DNA of 64,000 nucleotides, taken from assembly GCA_036383515.1 (NCBI GenBank), contig DASVOE010000032.1:1-64000 (forward strand), read 5' to 3'. The notes beneath the pieces are model-generated. The model was not told the origin of the DNA, made no database searches, and saw nothing but the letters and a program-made list of their open reading frames with translations. A program made the translations under genes and the position numbers. Of the stretch, positions 42,487 to 51,352 are shown in pieces. The DNA comes from CADEDV01 sp036383515. Lineage in GTDB: Bacteria > Bacteroidota > Bacteroidia > Chitinophagales > Chitinophagaceae. Positions within the stretch are counted from its first letter, which is position 1. The number at the start of each line of letters is the position of its first letter.

Positions 42487-42495
42487 GCAAACCTA
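42487..42495 (-). promoter_or_regulatory. Possible -7 box for the PhnB-like gene
   Basis: TAGGTTTGC on the minus strand fits TAnnTTTGY. It lies about 20 bp upstream of the start at 42467. A -33 TTG is present at a short spacing only (14 bp), so the call is weak. Confidence 0.35.
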
Positions 42496-42532
42496 GGAAA
42501 GTATATAAGCAAGGAATAGAATAAAACCGACA

Positions 42533-43315
42533 CTATTGATTTTTTTCATTCAAGCCAGACCTGAGATAGTTATTCGGTGTGATTTGCGTGAACTCTCTGA
42601 ATGAACGGATAAAATGACTCTGATCGGCAAACCCATTATCATAAGCAACATCCGTTAGCTTATTAAACTCTTTGGATCTTAGTTGTGCAAAGGAAAGTTG
42701 AAACTGGCAGATCCGTCTGTATTGGTTGGGAGTAACACCCACATATTTTTTGAAAACCCGCTGAAAGGTTCTTTCAGTGAGGTTTAATTTGTTCAGTATA
42801 GCGGATAAAATTTCCGTACCCGGATCGTACATGATTTGATCGGTGGCGTATTTAATAATCTCACATTCTTTGTTATGCTGCTGCAGTTGATGAATTAATA
42901 AATTATCAAGTACTTCTATTTTCCGGGGTGTTGACCCTGCATAAATTAATTGCGTTCTAAGTGCATTTGTTTTATGCGGACTCCAGTTAGAAAGGTCAAC
43001 TGGAGCTTCTATTAATTTAGCGGCAGGAATATTAAATATACCTGCGAGTGCAAATGGCTTAAAAAAATAGACGATAATAGTTGTATTACTGTTAATCGTC
43101 CAATTGTTGGGAGGGATTGATTTTCCAAACAAGGTCAATTGCAGAATGTTCTCATTTTCTGTTTGGTCTTTTTCGGTTCGGCAAAGCAGGGCAGGCATAC
43201 CATTGGTGAAAAGCGGTAGTTCGACAGCACCAGGTTGAGAAAGCCCTTCCAATATCAAAACCGTTCTTACGTATGCTGATATTAACTGATGTGGTTTTTG
43301 ATACCAGTATTTCAT
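42533..43315 (-). CDS. AraC-family transcriptional regulator
   Basis: 260 residues. The N-terminal sensing part includes YWYQKPHQLISAYVRTVLILEGLS, a typical AraC-like cupin entry. The C-terminal double HTH shows LSAILNKLNLTERTFQRVFKKYVGVTPNQYRRICQFQ and DVAYDNGFADQSHFIRSFREFTQITPNNYL. It probably controls the VOC gene on the same strand 65 bp away or a nearby operon. The effector is unknown. Confidence 0.9.
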   Translation of the reverse strand: MKYWYQKPHQLISAYVRTVLILEGLSQPGAVELPLFTNGMPALLCRTEKDQTENENILQLTLFGKSIPPNNWTINSNTTIIVYFFKPFALAGIFNIPAAKLIEAPVDLSNWSPHKTNALRTQLIYAGSTPRKIEVLDNLLIHQLQQHNKECEIIKYATDQIMYDPGTEILSAILNKLNLTERTFQRVFKKYVGVTPNQYRRICQFQLSFAQLRSKEFNKLTDVAYDNGFADQSHFIRSFREFTQITPNNYLRSGLNEKNQ

Positions 43316-43440
43316 TTTCGCTGGGTTATGTTGTTATAAGCTTGCTGCTAACGTCAGGGCTTGGCGATATTCTGTGATTCATGTGTCCGAACCGTGCTGA
43401 ATAAAGTTACAAAAGTTGAGATTACGAACTACAGCGTGGC

Positions 43441-44214
43441 TTATTTGTCGGTTGATTTTATTTTGATTAGATTACTTTCAACATGTCTATGAGGTAAGTA
43501 TTTAAGATTGGATAATTCTTGGTTTAATTTTTCTATCTCAGATTTTGTCAAGTCAAACGCCCAATTAAGTGTTTTGAGGTTTTTAAGTTTGCAGATCGTA
43601 TCAATACTTGTACTCATTGAACTAATCATTGTCGTACTTAAATAAATCAGGTCTTTCAAATCAGCCAAAAAATCAAAACTGTCAATCTTTTGTTTTTTAT
43701 ACATCCCTCCTTCAATTGTCAAGGACTTTAAATTTGTCAATAGTTTGAGTACAGAAAAGTCTGAAATATTTTTGAAGTTTTCAATTACTAATACTTCAAG
43801 ATTTGCCAAAGTTTTTAAGGGCTCAATACTTTCAATTTTTGGGGAATTGCCAATTCTTAAATACTTTAATTTTTTTAGATTTGATAAACTATCTAATGAT
43901 TTGATGTTACTGTTTTTTATGTTCAATCCTACTAAACCATCTATTAAGCAAACACTGTCAAAAATTGTTTGAGGTGTCGTTGTAGTAAACCAAAGTAACT
44001 CGATGCTTTTACAATTTGGTAGAAAGCTAGCCCATTCTTTAATTAGATTTTTCTGTTGAGCTGGTGTCAAATCGCTGCATTGTGTGCAAGCAATATTTAG
44101 TTTGGTCTGTCCACTAAATTGTGTTGGATAAGTTATACTATCTGGTGAAAAACCATTTGCTTTGTCCCAAAGCCAAAACCCATTTTCTATTTGTTTCTCT
44201 GTCACAGCACTCAT
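43441..44214 (-). CDS. Leucine-rich-repeat protein, 257 aa
   Basis: No signal peptide, so cytosolic. After about 90 residues, short LRRs follow, each about 22-23 residues: LVGLNIKNSNIKSLDSL, LKYLRIGNSPKIESIEPL, LEVLVIENFKNISDF, LKSLTIEGG and LKTLNWAFDL. The N-terminal region shows two CxxC-like clusters (NIACTQCSDL). LRRs usually bind proteins. This type resembles eukaryote-like LRR proteins of Bacteroidota. No partner is evident. Confidence 0.7.
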   Translation of the reverse strand: MSAVTEKQIENGFWLWDKANGFSPDSITYPTQFSGQTKLNIACTQCSDLTPAQQKNLIKEWASFLPNCKSIELLWFTTTTPQTIFDSVCLIDGLVGLNIKNSNIKSLDSLSNLKKLKYLRIGNSPKIESIEPLKTLANLEVLVIENFKNISDFSVLKLLTNLKSLTIEGGMYKKQKIDSFDFLADLKDLIYLSTTMISSMSTSIDTICKLKNLKTLNWAFDLTKSEIEKLNQELSNLKYLPHRHVESNLIKIKSTDK

Positions 44215-44452
44215 CTTTTTTTCTTTATAAGCGTTATCTGAACTCCATAATTTAGGTGGAGACGGAGGGCCGGTCTTTTCCTCTTTCTATAGTTGCCTGC
44301 AAACACGTAAATTTATGACGCTCATTTTGCCTTTGCAAGAAAAACGATCGTTGCTTTTCAAACTTTTAGTCTTTGCCATTTTAATTGTTATAGTGCCAAT
44401 CCACTATTCCCTCTCCGCCGAATCAATGTTTGAAAATTGTGACTTAAAATTC

Positions 44453-45094
44453 TCAGATCAGTTTATGCTCATACGCATATTTCACTAACCCAATCACTGA
44501 GTTTGTAGTTGTTTTGCGAAAGATGTTTTTGCGGTGGGTTTCTACCGTTCGTTCGCTGATGAATAAGGCTTCCGCAATTTGCTTGTTATTGAATTCTTTT
44601 TCAATCAGTCGAATGATCTCTATTTCACGGCCGGTAAGGTGGGCTTCTTCATTTTGTTTTTTGCGCTGGCTGCTGCGCTTCAGCTCATCGATCACTTCTT
44701 CACTGAAATAAATGCCACCTGCGGCGATCTTTTCAAGGGCTCTTATCAATTCTTGTTTACCAATATTTTTGAGCACATAGCCGGAGATATCGGCCTCGTT
44801 GATCATCTCATTCACCAGGTCGCCCTGTCCGCTCATGGAGAGGGCTAATATTTTTATTAAAGGAAATTTTTCTTTTACCTGCCGTGCTAATTCGTTGCCG
44901 GGGAAAAACGGCATCATTACATCTGTCAACAAAATATCAGCAGGGGATTGTGTCAATTTATTGATTACTTCTCTTGAATCAGTGGTGGCAAAGGCAAACC
45001 GGAATTTGTCATGTCCTTTTAAAAGTGCCATCAATCCATCAATAACGATCTGGTGATCGTCAACTAGGGCTAGGGTAATTTTTGCGGGCTTCAT
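44453..45094 (-). CDS. LuxR-type response regulator
   Basis: 213 residues from the ATG at 45094; a longer frame to 45193 starts inside an intergenic repeat and is rejected. Receiver domain: ALVDDHQIVIDGLMALL, phospho-acceptor Asp in ADILLTDVMMPFFPG, LALSMSGQ and GYVLKNIG. C-terminal LuxR HTH: LTGREIEIIRLIEKEFNNKQIAEALFISERTVETHRKNIFRKT. It likely takes phosphate from the TPR histidine kinase upstream on the same strand (45570-47492). A broken copy of its HTH half lies at 40343. Confidence 0.93.
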   Translation of the reverse strand: MKPAKITLALVDDHQIVIDGLMALLKGHDKFRFAFATTDSREVINKLTQSPADILLTDVMMPFFPGNELARQVKEKFPLIKILALSMSGQGDLVNEMINEADISGYVLKNIGKQELIRALEKIAAGGIYFSEEVIDELKRSSQRKKQNEEAHLTGREIEIIRLIEKEFNNKQIAEALFISERTVETHRKNIFRKTTTNSVIGLVKYAYEHKLI

Positions 45095-45168
45095 GGTATG
45101 GTTGAAAATACTATAAAAAGAGATGCTTCGGATGGGGAGGGGATAATTTTGTTTTTGGTTAGAAGAAT

Positions 45169-45560
45169 TAATATTCAATAAATCAATGTTCAATGGGACC
45201 CACCCCTTTCGTTTATTTTTTTATTGTAAAGTCTGCTGCCCCTCCGGGGAGGGGAGGAATAGCCTGAGGTTCGAAATTGAGAATTGATTGTTGAGCGTTG
45301 GACATTGAGCATTTCCTTTTTACAGTAAATAAATATTCAATAATCAACCTGCCTGCCGACAGGCAGGTATTCAATTTTCAATGCTCAATGGAACCCACCC
45401 CTTTCGTAGATTTTTTTATTGTAAGGTCTGCTGCCCCTCCGGTGGAGGGGAGGAAAAGCTTGAGGTTCGAAATTGAGAATTGGTTGTTGAGCGTTGGACA
45501 TTGAGCATTTTTTTTTACAGTAAATAAATATTCAATAATCAATATTCAATTTTCAACGCT
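45169..45560. repeat. Two-and-a-half copies of a 195-bp tandem repeat
   Basis: The repeat period is about 195 bp: for example ACCCACCCCTTTCGT at 45198 and 45393. Each unit contains CTGCTGCCCCTCCGG, GAGGTTCGAAATTGAGAATTG and TTGTTGAGCGTTGGACATTGAGCATT. The last unit is partial. The third partial begins near 45540. A palindrome CCTGCCTG/CAGGCAGG (45347-45368) interrupts the first unit. It lies between the histidine kinase gene and its regulator on the minus strand. Confidence 0.7.
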
Positions 45561-45569
45561 CAAGGGAGA

Positions 45570-47492
45570 TCAAACCGGTACATGCAGCGCCACTACCGTT
45601 CCGCGACCCGGTGCCGCATCAAAATCAACGATGCCTTTCAGGTATTGAATACGGGTAATGATATTTTTCAACCCCATTCCTTCAGATTTTTCTTTGTTGG
45701 CTGTATCAAATCCTTTTCCATTGTCTTCAATCGTGGCATCAATACCATCACTACCTTTTATCACCGATATATCCAACGTAGTAGCGCCGGCATGTTTGAT
45801 CACATTGTTCACACATTCCTGCAACACACGATACAAAACAATCTCAATATTGGAGTCCAGTCTTTCATCAATGCCTTCGGTATATACATGCACCTGCAAT
45901 GATTTTTTATCCAGTTTGTCTACAAACTCATGAATAGCGGCAGCGAGATTGTTTTTCAATAATGCATTTGGCATCATGATATGAGATACAGTACGTACCT
46001 CTTTACAGCTTTCATCTACCAGCTGAATTGCCTTTTCAAAAGAATGTTGCTGCTCTGCGGTATCAAATTTTATCCCTGATTCAAAAGCCGAAAGATTCAT
46101 TTTGGCCGCACTCATCATTTGTCCCACACCATCATGCAGGTCTTTGGCAATGCGGGAACGTTCATTTTCTTCGGCTTCCATTACCGCTTTGACAGATAGC
46201 TGCTGTTGCTTCATGATCGCCGATTGCAATTGTGATTCTTTTTTTAATCTATACCTTTTGTACAAGGAGTACAGCAATAACCCAATCAGCAAAGCAAGCC
46301 CGGCAATACCAATAAATAAATAATTCTGTAACCGGATACGGTTTTGTTGGTGTTCTATCTGTTGTTCTTTTTTTACGGTCTCATATTTTGCCTGTATCTC
46401 GGCCAGCGCTTTTGGATTTGCATCATTATACAAACTGTCTTTTAATGTGTTCAGTATTTTGTAACTGGCGGCTGCCTCCTGGTAATTGCCTGCTTGCTCA
46501 TAATTATGTGCCAGTGCGATATAGATCATCGGTAGTTTGGCGTCAATATTATTTTCCGTAGCCATCGCTAATGCCTTTTTCCCATTGCTGATGCCTTCCG
46601 TTGTATTTCCTGTTTTGGATTGTAGTTCCGATATCTCTGCAAGATCAGAAACAATAAAAAAAGGATCACCTATCTTTTCTCTTATCGCTACCGCCTTCTT
46701 AAAACTGGAGAGTGCTTCTTCATATTTATTTTGTTTTACCTGGAAAGTACCCATGATGCTGTGTCCGTTGGCCAGTGCTGCATAGTCGTCGTACTTTCCA
46801 GCAATCTGAATTCCTGTGCTGGCATATTTGTAAACAGAATCATAGGATCCCAACGAACCATAACAGGATGCCATATTATTATAGATCGTGCCATACCTGT
46901 CAGGTAAAGCATGCTGCCGTATTGTATTGAGACAGGATTTAAAATATGTAATAGCTTTTTCATGCTGTTCCAATTCCATATAAGCCCAGCCGATATTATT
47001 CTGGGCTTTCAGTTGTGCATCGGTATCATTATTAGTCTCCGCATATTGCAGGCAGGCGTAAAACATTTGCAGCGCATCTTTCTGCCGGTTGAGGCGCATC
47101 AGGCTATTGCCTGCTAATGAGTATAGTTTTATTAAAAGCGCTGTCTCCTTTTTCTCATCTTTAATGAGCTGAATATTTCTTTCTGCTATCGTTAATGCTG
47201 TATCAGCCCTGCCGGAAAGATTGTAATAAGTAGCTGAAAAAAAATCAGCAGTTACCTGCCAGGTCTTATTGTTATGTTGCTGACCGAGTGTATATAATTC
47301 TGTTGCGGCTGCCAGCAGCGAATCCGGGTTGGTAAACCGGAACTGTTCGCATAAAAGGATCAACGCAGCTGCTTTTTTCGCCGGATCTTTTTGCGATAAA
47401 ACAATACTCCGTAAACTATCCGTATTCTTTTGCGCAGGAAGCAACAAAGGGTAAAGGAAGAGTAGTATACAAAAAATCAAAATTCGATTCAT
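45570..47492 (-). CDS. TPR-containing sensor histidine kinase (HisKA_3)
   Basis: 640 residues from the ATG at 47492. After a signal peptide (ILIFCILLFLYPLLLPAQ) come several TPR repeats (about 100-370, such as AQNNIGWAYMELEQHEKAITYFKSCL and GTFQVKQNKYEEALSSFKKAV). A transmembrane helix (LFIGIAGLALLIGLLLYSL) is followed by the dimerisation helix with the phosphorylated His in RSRIAKDLHDGVGQMMSAAKMNL, then an ATPase domain with QECVNNVIKHAGA and GIDATIEDNGKGFD. It is a NarL/FixJ-type kinase. The likely partner regulator lies downstream (44453), separated by repeats. Confidence 0.93.
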   Translation of the reverse strand: MNRILIFCILLFLYPLLLPAQKNTDSLRSIVLSQKDPAKKAAALILLCEQFRFTNPDSLLAAATELYTLGQQHNNKTWQVTADFFSATYYNLSGRADTALTIAERNIQLIKDEKKETALLIKLYSLAGNSLMRLNRQKDALQMFYACLQYAETNNDTDAQLKAQNNIGWAYMELEQHEKAITYFKSCLNTIRQHALPDRYGTIYNNMASCYGSLGSYDSVYKYASTGIQIAGKYDDYAALANGHSIMGTFQVKQNKYEEALSSFKKAVAIREKIGDPFFIVSDLAEISELQSKTGNTTEGISNGKKALAMATENNIDAKLPMIYIALAHNYEQAGNYQEAAASYKILNTLKDSLYNDANPKALAEIQAKYETVKKEQQIEHQQNRIRLQNYLFIGIAGLALLIGLLLYSLYKRYRLKKESQLQSAIMKQQQLSVKAVMEAEENERSRIAKDLHDGVGQMMSAAKMNLSAFESGIKFDTAEQQHSFEKAIQLVDESCKEVRTVSHIMMPNALLKNNLAAAIHEFVDKLDKKSLQVHVYTEGIDERLDSNIEIVLYRVLQECVNNVIKHAGATTLDISVIKGSDGIDATIEDNGKGFDTANKEKSEGMGLKNIITRIQYLKGIVDFDAAPGRGTVVALHVPV

Positions 47493-47502
47493 ACAGGTGG
47501 TA

Positions 47503-48219
47503 TCAGAGGCCAAGCACCTCTTTCATGCTGAAGATACCTTTTTTGTCTTGTATAAATTCAGCAGCGAGTACAGCACCCAATGCAAATCCCATCCGGGTAT
47601 GTGCTGTATGAATGATTTCGATGGTATCAACAGCCGATGAATATTTGACACTGTGTGTTCCGGGAGCAGGATCTTCCCGCTGACTGATGATCTCGAGGTC
47701 TTCAGGATGATCGCTCAGGTCATTTACCCATTGTTTTTTACGGATTAGTTCCTTTAATATTTGTTCGGCTAATGTAATGGCAGTGCCACTGGGTGCATCT
47801 TTTTTTTGGGTATGATGGGTTTCTTCCAGGATCACTTCATAGTCTTTATGCGGTGCCATCAGCGCAGCCAGTTTTTTATTGACCTCGAAAAAGATATTGA
47901 CGCCTACGCTGAAATTGCTTGCATATAAAAACGTTCCGCTCTTATCGGTTATCCATTTGTTGAGGTCTTCCAGCTGTTCTGTCCACCCGGTAGAACCACA
48001 AACAAGGGGCACACCAAACTCTATTGTTTTTTGTATGTTGCCCAAAGCTGTATGAGGACTTGTGAATTCAATGGCTACATCCGCTTTAATAATATTTTGT
48101 TGTGTAAAATCGGCCAGGTTGTTTTCGTCGATCTTCAATACAATTTTATGACCCCGTTGCAACGCAATTTCTTCAATGGCTTTTCCCATTTTGCCATAAC
48201 CTATCAATGCAATATTCAT
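47503..48219 (-). CDS. dapB: 4-hydroxy-tetrahydrodipicolinate reductase
   Basis: 238 residues, slightly short but typical in Bacteroidota. NAD(P)-binding motif NIALIGYGKMGKAIEE; catalytic pocket EETHHTQKKDAPSGTA, with the catalytic His pair and the KKDAPSGT loop for substrate binding. The enzyme makes tetrahydrodipicolinate in lysine and diaminopimelate synthesis. It belongs to the minus-strand parA-parB-DUF5683-dapB block. The histidine kinase gene starts 10 bp after its stop. Confidence 0.95.
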   Translation of the reverse strand: MNIALIGYGKMGKAIEEIALQRGHKIVLKIDENNLADFTQQNIIKADVAIEFTSPHTALGNIQKTIEFGVPLVCGSTGWTEQLEDLNKWITDKSGTFLYASNFSVGVNIFFEVNKKLAALMAPHKDYEVILEETHHTQKKDAPSGTAITLAEQILKELIRKKQWVNDLSDHPEDLEIISQREDPAPGTHSVKYSSAVDTIEIIHTAHTRMGFALGAVLAAEFIQDKKGIFSMKEVLGL

Positions 48220-48317
48220 GTGTGGGTGAAATTTTGGAAATGTGAAGATAACAATAGACAGTGAGCGGTTAAAAAATCAGGTTGTAATAAAAGCGAAAAC
48301 AAACGATAGTTGCAGCA

Positions 48318-48980
48318 TCATCGGGATCGCTTATCACCAAAACTTAATACGAGGCTAATGCCATTCGTTCGGGCCAGCTCGCTATAGCCGGGTTTGAGAT
48401 CAAGGTTCAGGCTAAGGTCGGGACTTACATCAAAGGTTTTGAGATGAGCATCCACTGTCGCATCCACCACGTTCAATCCCCAGAAGACGACAAAGAATAA
48501 AACGGAGTAGTCAATGTATTTGCGAAAACGATCCCGGGCCGCACGGATGGATTCGGGCTGTATGACCTTATAAATATTTTGTAACGAGTAATAATCGGCT
48601 GAGTCGGCAGGAGAGGCAGCATTAGCCGCTTTGTAACGGGCCGAATAGGCAAACCGGTATTCACGATAGGTTTTAATATTATCGAAGAAAATATAACCGG
48701 TAATACCAAGTGCTGCATATACAATAGGAACCTTCCAGTATTTTTTATTATAGATCTGTCCCAGGCCCGGAACGATTGCCGAGCGGATAGCCGCAATCCT
48801 GGGCGTGTTTTTTTTTGTGGCAGTGTCTTTTATCTTCTCCACTTTTTTTGAAGTGGTATCAACCAGAAGCGGCACCATCTTTACAGAATCAGGGAGTTGG
48901 GCATTGCAGATACCCGTCACTATTAAACAAGTAACGATGAGTAAAAAACTTTTGGAGAAATTGTTTGAATCCTGTTGCAT
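48318..48980 (-). CDS. DUF5683 membrane protein
   Basis: 220 residues. A signal-like N-terminus (KSFLLIVTCLIVTGICNAQL), then a proline-rich soluble part, and two transmembrane segments (about 95-115 IVYAALGITGYIFFDNI and 165-185 YSVLFFVVFWGLNVVDATVDAHLKTFDV). The signature AIRSAIVPGLGQIYNKKYWKVPIVYA is typical of DUF5683. Its conserved neighbours are parB and dapB. Function unknown. Confidence 0.85.
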   Translation of the reverse strand: MQQDSNNFSKSFLLIVTCLIVTGICNAQLPDSVKMVPLLVDTTSKKVEKIKDTATKKNTPRIAAIRSAIVPGLGQIYNKKYWKVPIVYAALGITGYIFFDNIKTYREYRFAYSARYKAANAASPADSADYYSLQNIYKVIQPESIRAARDRFRKYIDYSVLFFVVFWGLNVVDATVDAHLKTFDVSPDLSLNLDLKPGYSELARTNGISLVLSFGDKRSR

Positions 48981-48988
48981 CTTTTATA

Positions 48989-49909
48989 CTAATCAGCACT
49001 TACATCCATTTGACTCAGCAGCTTATTCAATTCTTCGAGTGAATAATAATCGAAAGTGATCTGGCCGCTGCCATTACGACTGTGTTTTAATTTTACCCGG
49101 GTGCTGAATTGCGAGGCCAATTTATCTTCTATTTTCTGATAAGCAGGAGGCAGAGAGTTTTTTGAAGTTTTTTTAACAGCGCCAGCACCTTTATAAAGAT
49201 TGCGAACCAACGCTTCTGTTTGCCGCACAGACAAACCTTTGTCTTTTATTTCTTTGAAAATAAAAAGTTGTTTATCGATGGTATCCACATTCACCAACGC
49301 TCTTGCATGACCCATACTCAGGTCGCCATTACGAACTGCTAATTGAATATCGGGGGGCAATTTCAACAACCGGATAAAATTGGCAACCGTACTTCTGTCA
49401 ATACTCATTCTTTCACCTACCTGCTCCTGGGTATATTCCAGTTCCTCCATCATTCGTTTATAACTCAGGGCTATCTCCATGGCATTGAGATCTTCCCGTT
49501 GCAGGTTTTCCAGTAATGCCAGCTCCAGTAATTGTGCATCGTTGGCCTGGCGAACATAGGCCGGAATGTCTTTGAGCCCCGCCATCTTTGTAGCTCTCCA
49601 CCTTCTTTCACCAGAGATCAACCTGTATTTTCCCGATGGTAATTTAGAAACAGTGATGGGTTGAATAATGTCATGCAGTTTGATAGAATTCGCCAATTCC
49701 TGCAATGATTGTTCATCAAAATCCCGGCGGGGTTGTTTAGGGTTTACTTCTACCTCATCCACTGAAATGCGGTTGGTACCCGTTGCGTTTTCAACCACCG
49801 TAGGTTTCAGATTACCGGTTCCTGTTTTCAGATCGCTGTCTATACTTTGCAATAAGGAACGGATTCCTTTGCCGAGTAATTCTTTATTATTTTGTTTGGG
49901 ATTGGTCAT
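48989..49909 (-). CDS. parB: ParB/Spo0J-family chromosome partitioning protein
   Basis: 306 residues from the ATG at 49909. The N-terminal ParB CTPase domain includes ISGERRWRATKMAGL (the GERRxRA motif), NLQREDLNAMEIALSY, then a HTH (YTQEQVGERMSIDRSTVANFIRLLKL). The C-terminal dimerisation part is short. It binds parS sites and loads the chromosome origin. No parS consensus was seen in the window. The gene follows parA but with a four-helix-bundle gene in between. Confidence 0.94.
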   Translation of the reverse strand: MTNPKQNNKELLGKGIRSLLQSIDSDLKTGTGNLKPTVVENATGTNRISVDEVEVNPKQPRRDFDEQSLQELANSIKLHDIIQPITVSKLPSGKYRLISGERRWRATKMAGLKDIPAYVRQANDAQLLELALLENLQREDLNAMEIALSYKRMMEELEYTQEQVGERMSIDRSTVANFIRLLKLPPDIQLAVRNGDLSMGHARALVNVDTIDKQLFIFKEIKDKGLSVRQTEALVRNLYKGAGAVKKTSKNSLPPAYQKIEDKLASQFSTRVKLKHSRNGSGQITFDYYSLEELNKLLSQMDVSAD

Positions 49910-49956
49910 GTTTAGTTCAAAGTCTTTAGTCAATAGTTCAGAGTCAGGGTCGTTTT

Positions 49957-50319
49957 TCATGTAAACTTATCAGGGTTTTGGATCATATGCCATAATATTT
50001 TTCCTACTTCTTCATTCCTGAATGTGAGATCAGCATACTGGACCTCAGTAATATATTTACAATTTTTTGAGAAATCAAGCCAAATTTGTGTTTCTGCATT
50101 TTCAGTATCCGAATCTGTAAGTTTAGAAAGGAAATGAGCTTTATATTTTCTTCTTCTATAAGCTTCAACAAGGTTGGCACATACAGAACGGGAAGATCTT
50201 CTGATTTGGTCTGTAAGGCTGAATTTTTCTTCTGATGGGAATTTTTTTGATAACTCGAAAATATCCATTGCAAGTTTGTAAGCTTTTTGAAAAACGATTA
50301 AATCTCTATAATCTCCCAT
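49957..50319 (-). CDS. Four-helix-bundle (S23/IVP-type) protein lodged in the par operon
   Basis: 120 residues of the family of four-helix-bundle proteins also found in 23S rRNA intervening sequences and as diversity-retroelement accessory subunits. It begins GDYRDLIVFQKAYKLAMDIFELSKKFP and contains the canonical SLTDQIRRSSRSVCANLVEAYRRR. The function of most members is unknown; some bind nucleic acid. It sits between parA and parB on the same strand, with AGTC/GACT-rich short repeats on either side (49921-49952 and 50351-50370), as if inserted there. Confidence 0.88.
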   Translation of the reverse strand: MGDYRDLIVFQKAYKLAMDIFELSKKFPSEEKFSLTDQIRRSSRSVCANLVEAYRRRKYKAHFLSKLTDSDTENAETQIWLDFSKNCKYITEVQYADLTFRNEEVGKILWHMIQNPDKFT

Positions 50320-50376
50320 AACTTTTATGGATTCATGTAGTTAAGGTATCCGACTGTCGACTCCCGACTAAAAAAC

Positions 50377-51180
50377 TCATAACTCCAGAATTCTTTCTTC
50401 CTGCGTAATCTTCGTCATATCATTTTTCTGCAGTATTTCTTTGGCGAGATTGAGATAGTTCATAGATCCTTTGCTGTTGGCATCATATAGTATTACGGGT
50501 TTGCCTACACTGGGGGCTTCGCTGAGCCGGGCATTGCGGTGAATGATAGTGCTGAATACCATGTCTTCAAAATGTCTTCTCACTTCACTTACCACCTGGT
50601 TGCAGAGGCGCAGACGACCATCATACATCGTCATCAGAATGCCTTCAATTACCAATGCCGTATTTAACCGGCTTTGAACGATCTTGATCGTGTTCAGCAA
50701 TTTTCCCAGCCCTTCCAGTGCAAAAAATTCACATTGCACTGGCACTACCACTGAATCAGCTGCGGTCAATGCATTGACGGTGATCAGGCCTAATGAAGGC
50801 GAACAATCAATAACGATAAAATCATAATCTTCCCGGACGGCCTCCAGCAAACTCTTCAATACCATTTCCCGGTTGGGATAATTGATCATTTCAATTTCGG
50901 CACCTACCAGGTCAATATGTGAAGGAATGAGGTCAAGATAGGGGATATCGGTTTTCAATACCACATCTTTTGCCTTGGTATGATTTACCATGCAGTCGTA
51001 AAGACTTTGTGTAACGTTATGCAGGTCAAATCCTACGCCAGTAGTGCTGTTAGCCTGTGGGTCACCATCCACCAGCAAGGTTTTAAATTCCAATACGGCA
51101 AGACTGGCCGCCAGGTTAATGGCAGTGGTGGTCTTACCCACTCCTCCTTTTTGATTTGCTACACCGATTATTCTTGCCAT
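50377..51180 (-). CDS. parA: ParA-family chromosome partitioning ATPase
   Basis: 267 residues. Deviant Walker A KGGVGKTTTAINLA (about 11-24), Walker A' in LLVDGDPQANST, Walker B FIVIDCSPSLGLIT. This is the standard Soj/ParA layout. It is the first gene of the minus-strand block, followed by the four-helix-bundle gene, parB, DUF5683 and dapB. TAnnTTTGC-like boxes lie upstream (about 51244-51252 and 51290-51298). Confidence 0.95.
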   Translation of the reverse strand: MARIIGVANQKGGVGKTTTAINLAASLAVLEFKTLLVDGDPQANSTTGVGFDLHNVTQSLYDCMVNHTKAKDVVLKTDIPYLDLIPSHIDLVGAEIEMINYPNREMVLKSLLEAVREDYDFIVIDCSPSLGLITVNALTAADSVVVPVQCEFFALEGLGKLLNTIKIVQSRLNTALVIEGILMTMYDGRLRLCNQVVSEVRRHFEDMVFSTIIHRNARLSEAPSVGKPVILYDANSKGSMNYLNLAKEILQKNDMTKITQEERILEL

Positions 51181-51352
51181 TTTACCGAATAGGTTGGGAT
51201 AAATTAAATGATAAGGGTAAAATTGCCCCCTGAAAACAACAACGCAAAATTAAGTTTTGCCCAAATTATAGGCAGAAACCCTGGTTCGGGCAAAAATAAG
51301 TGTTCAGTAAATCAATATTATAGTCGTCACATTTTAATTTTGAATTCTATTT

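Noticed and set aside
50340..51352. A parS site near parAB
   Set aside because: I looked for TGTTTCACGTGAAACA-like palindromes and saw none; they are often at a distance from the genes.
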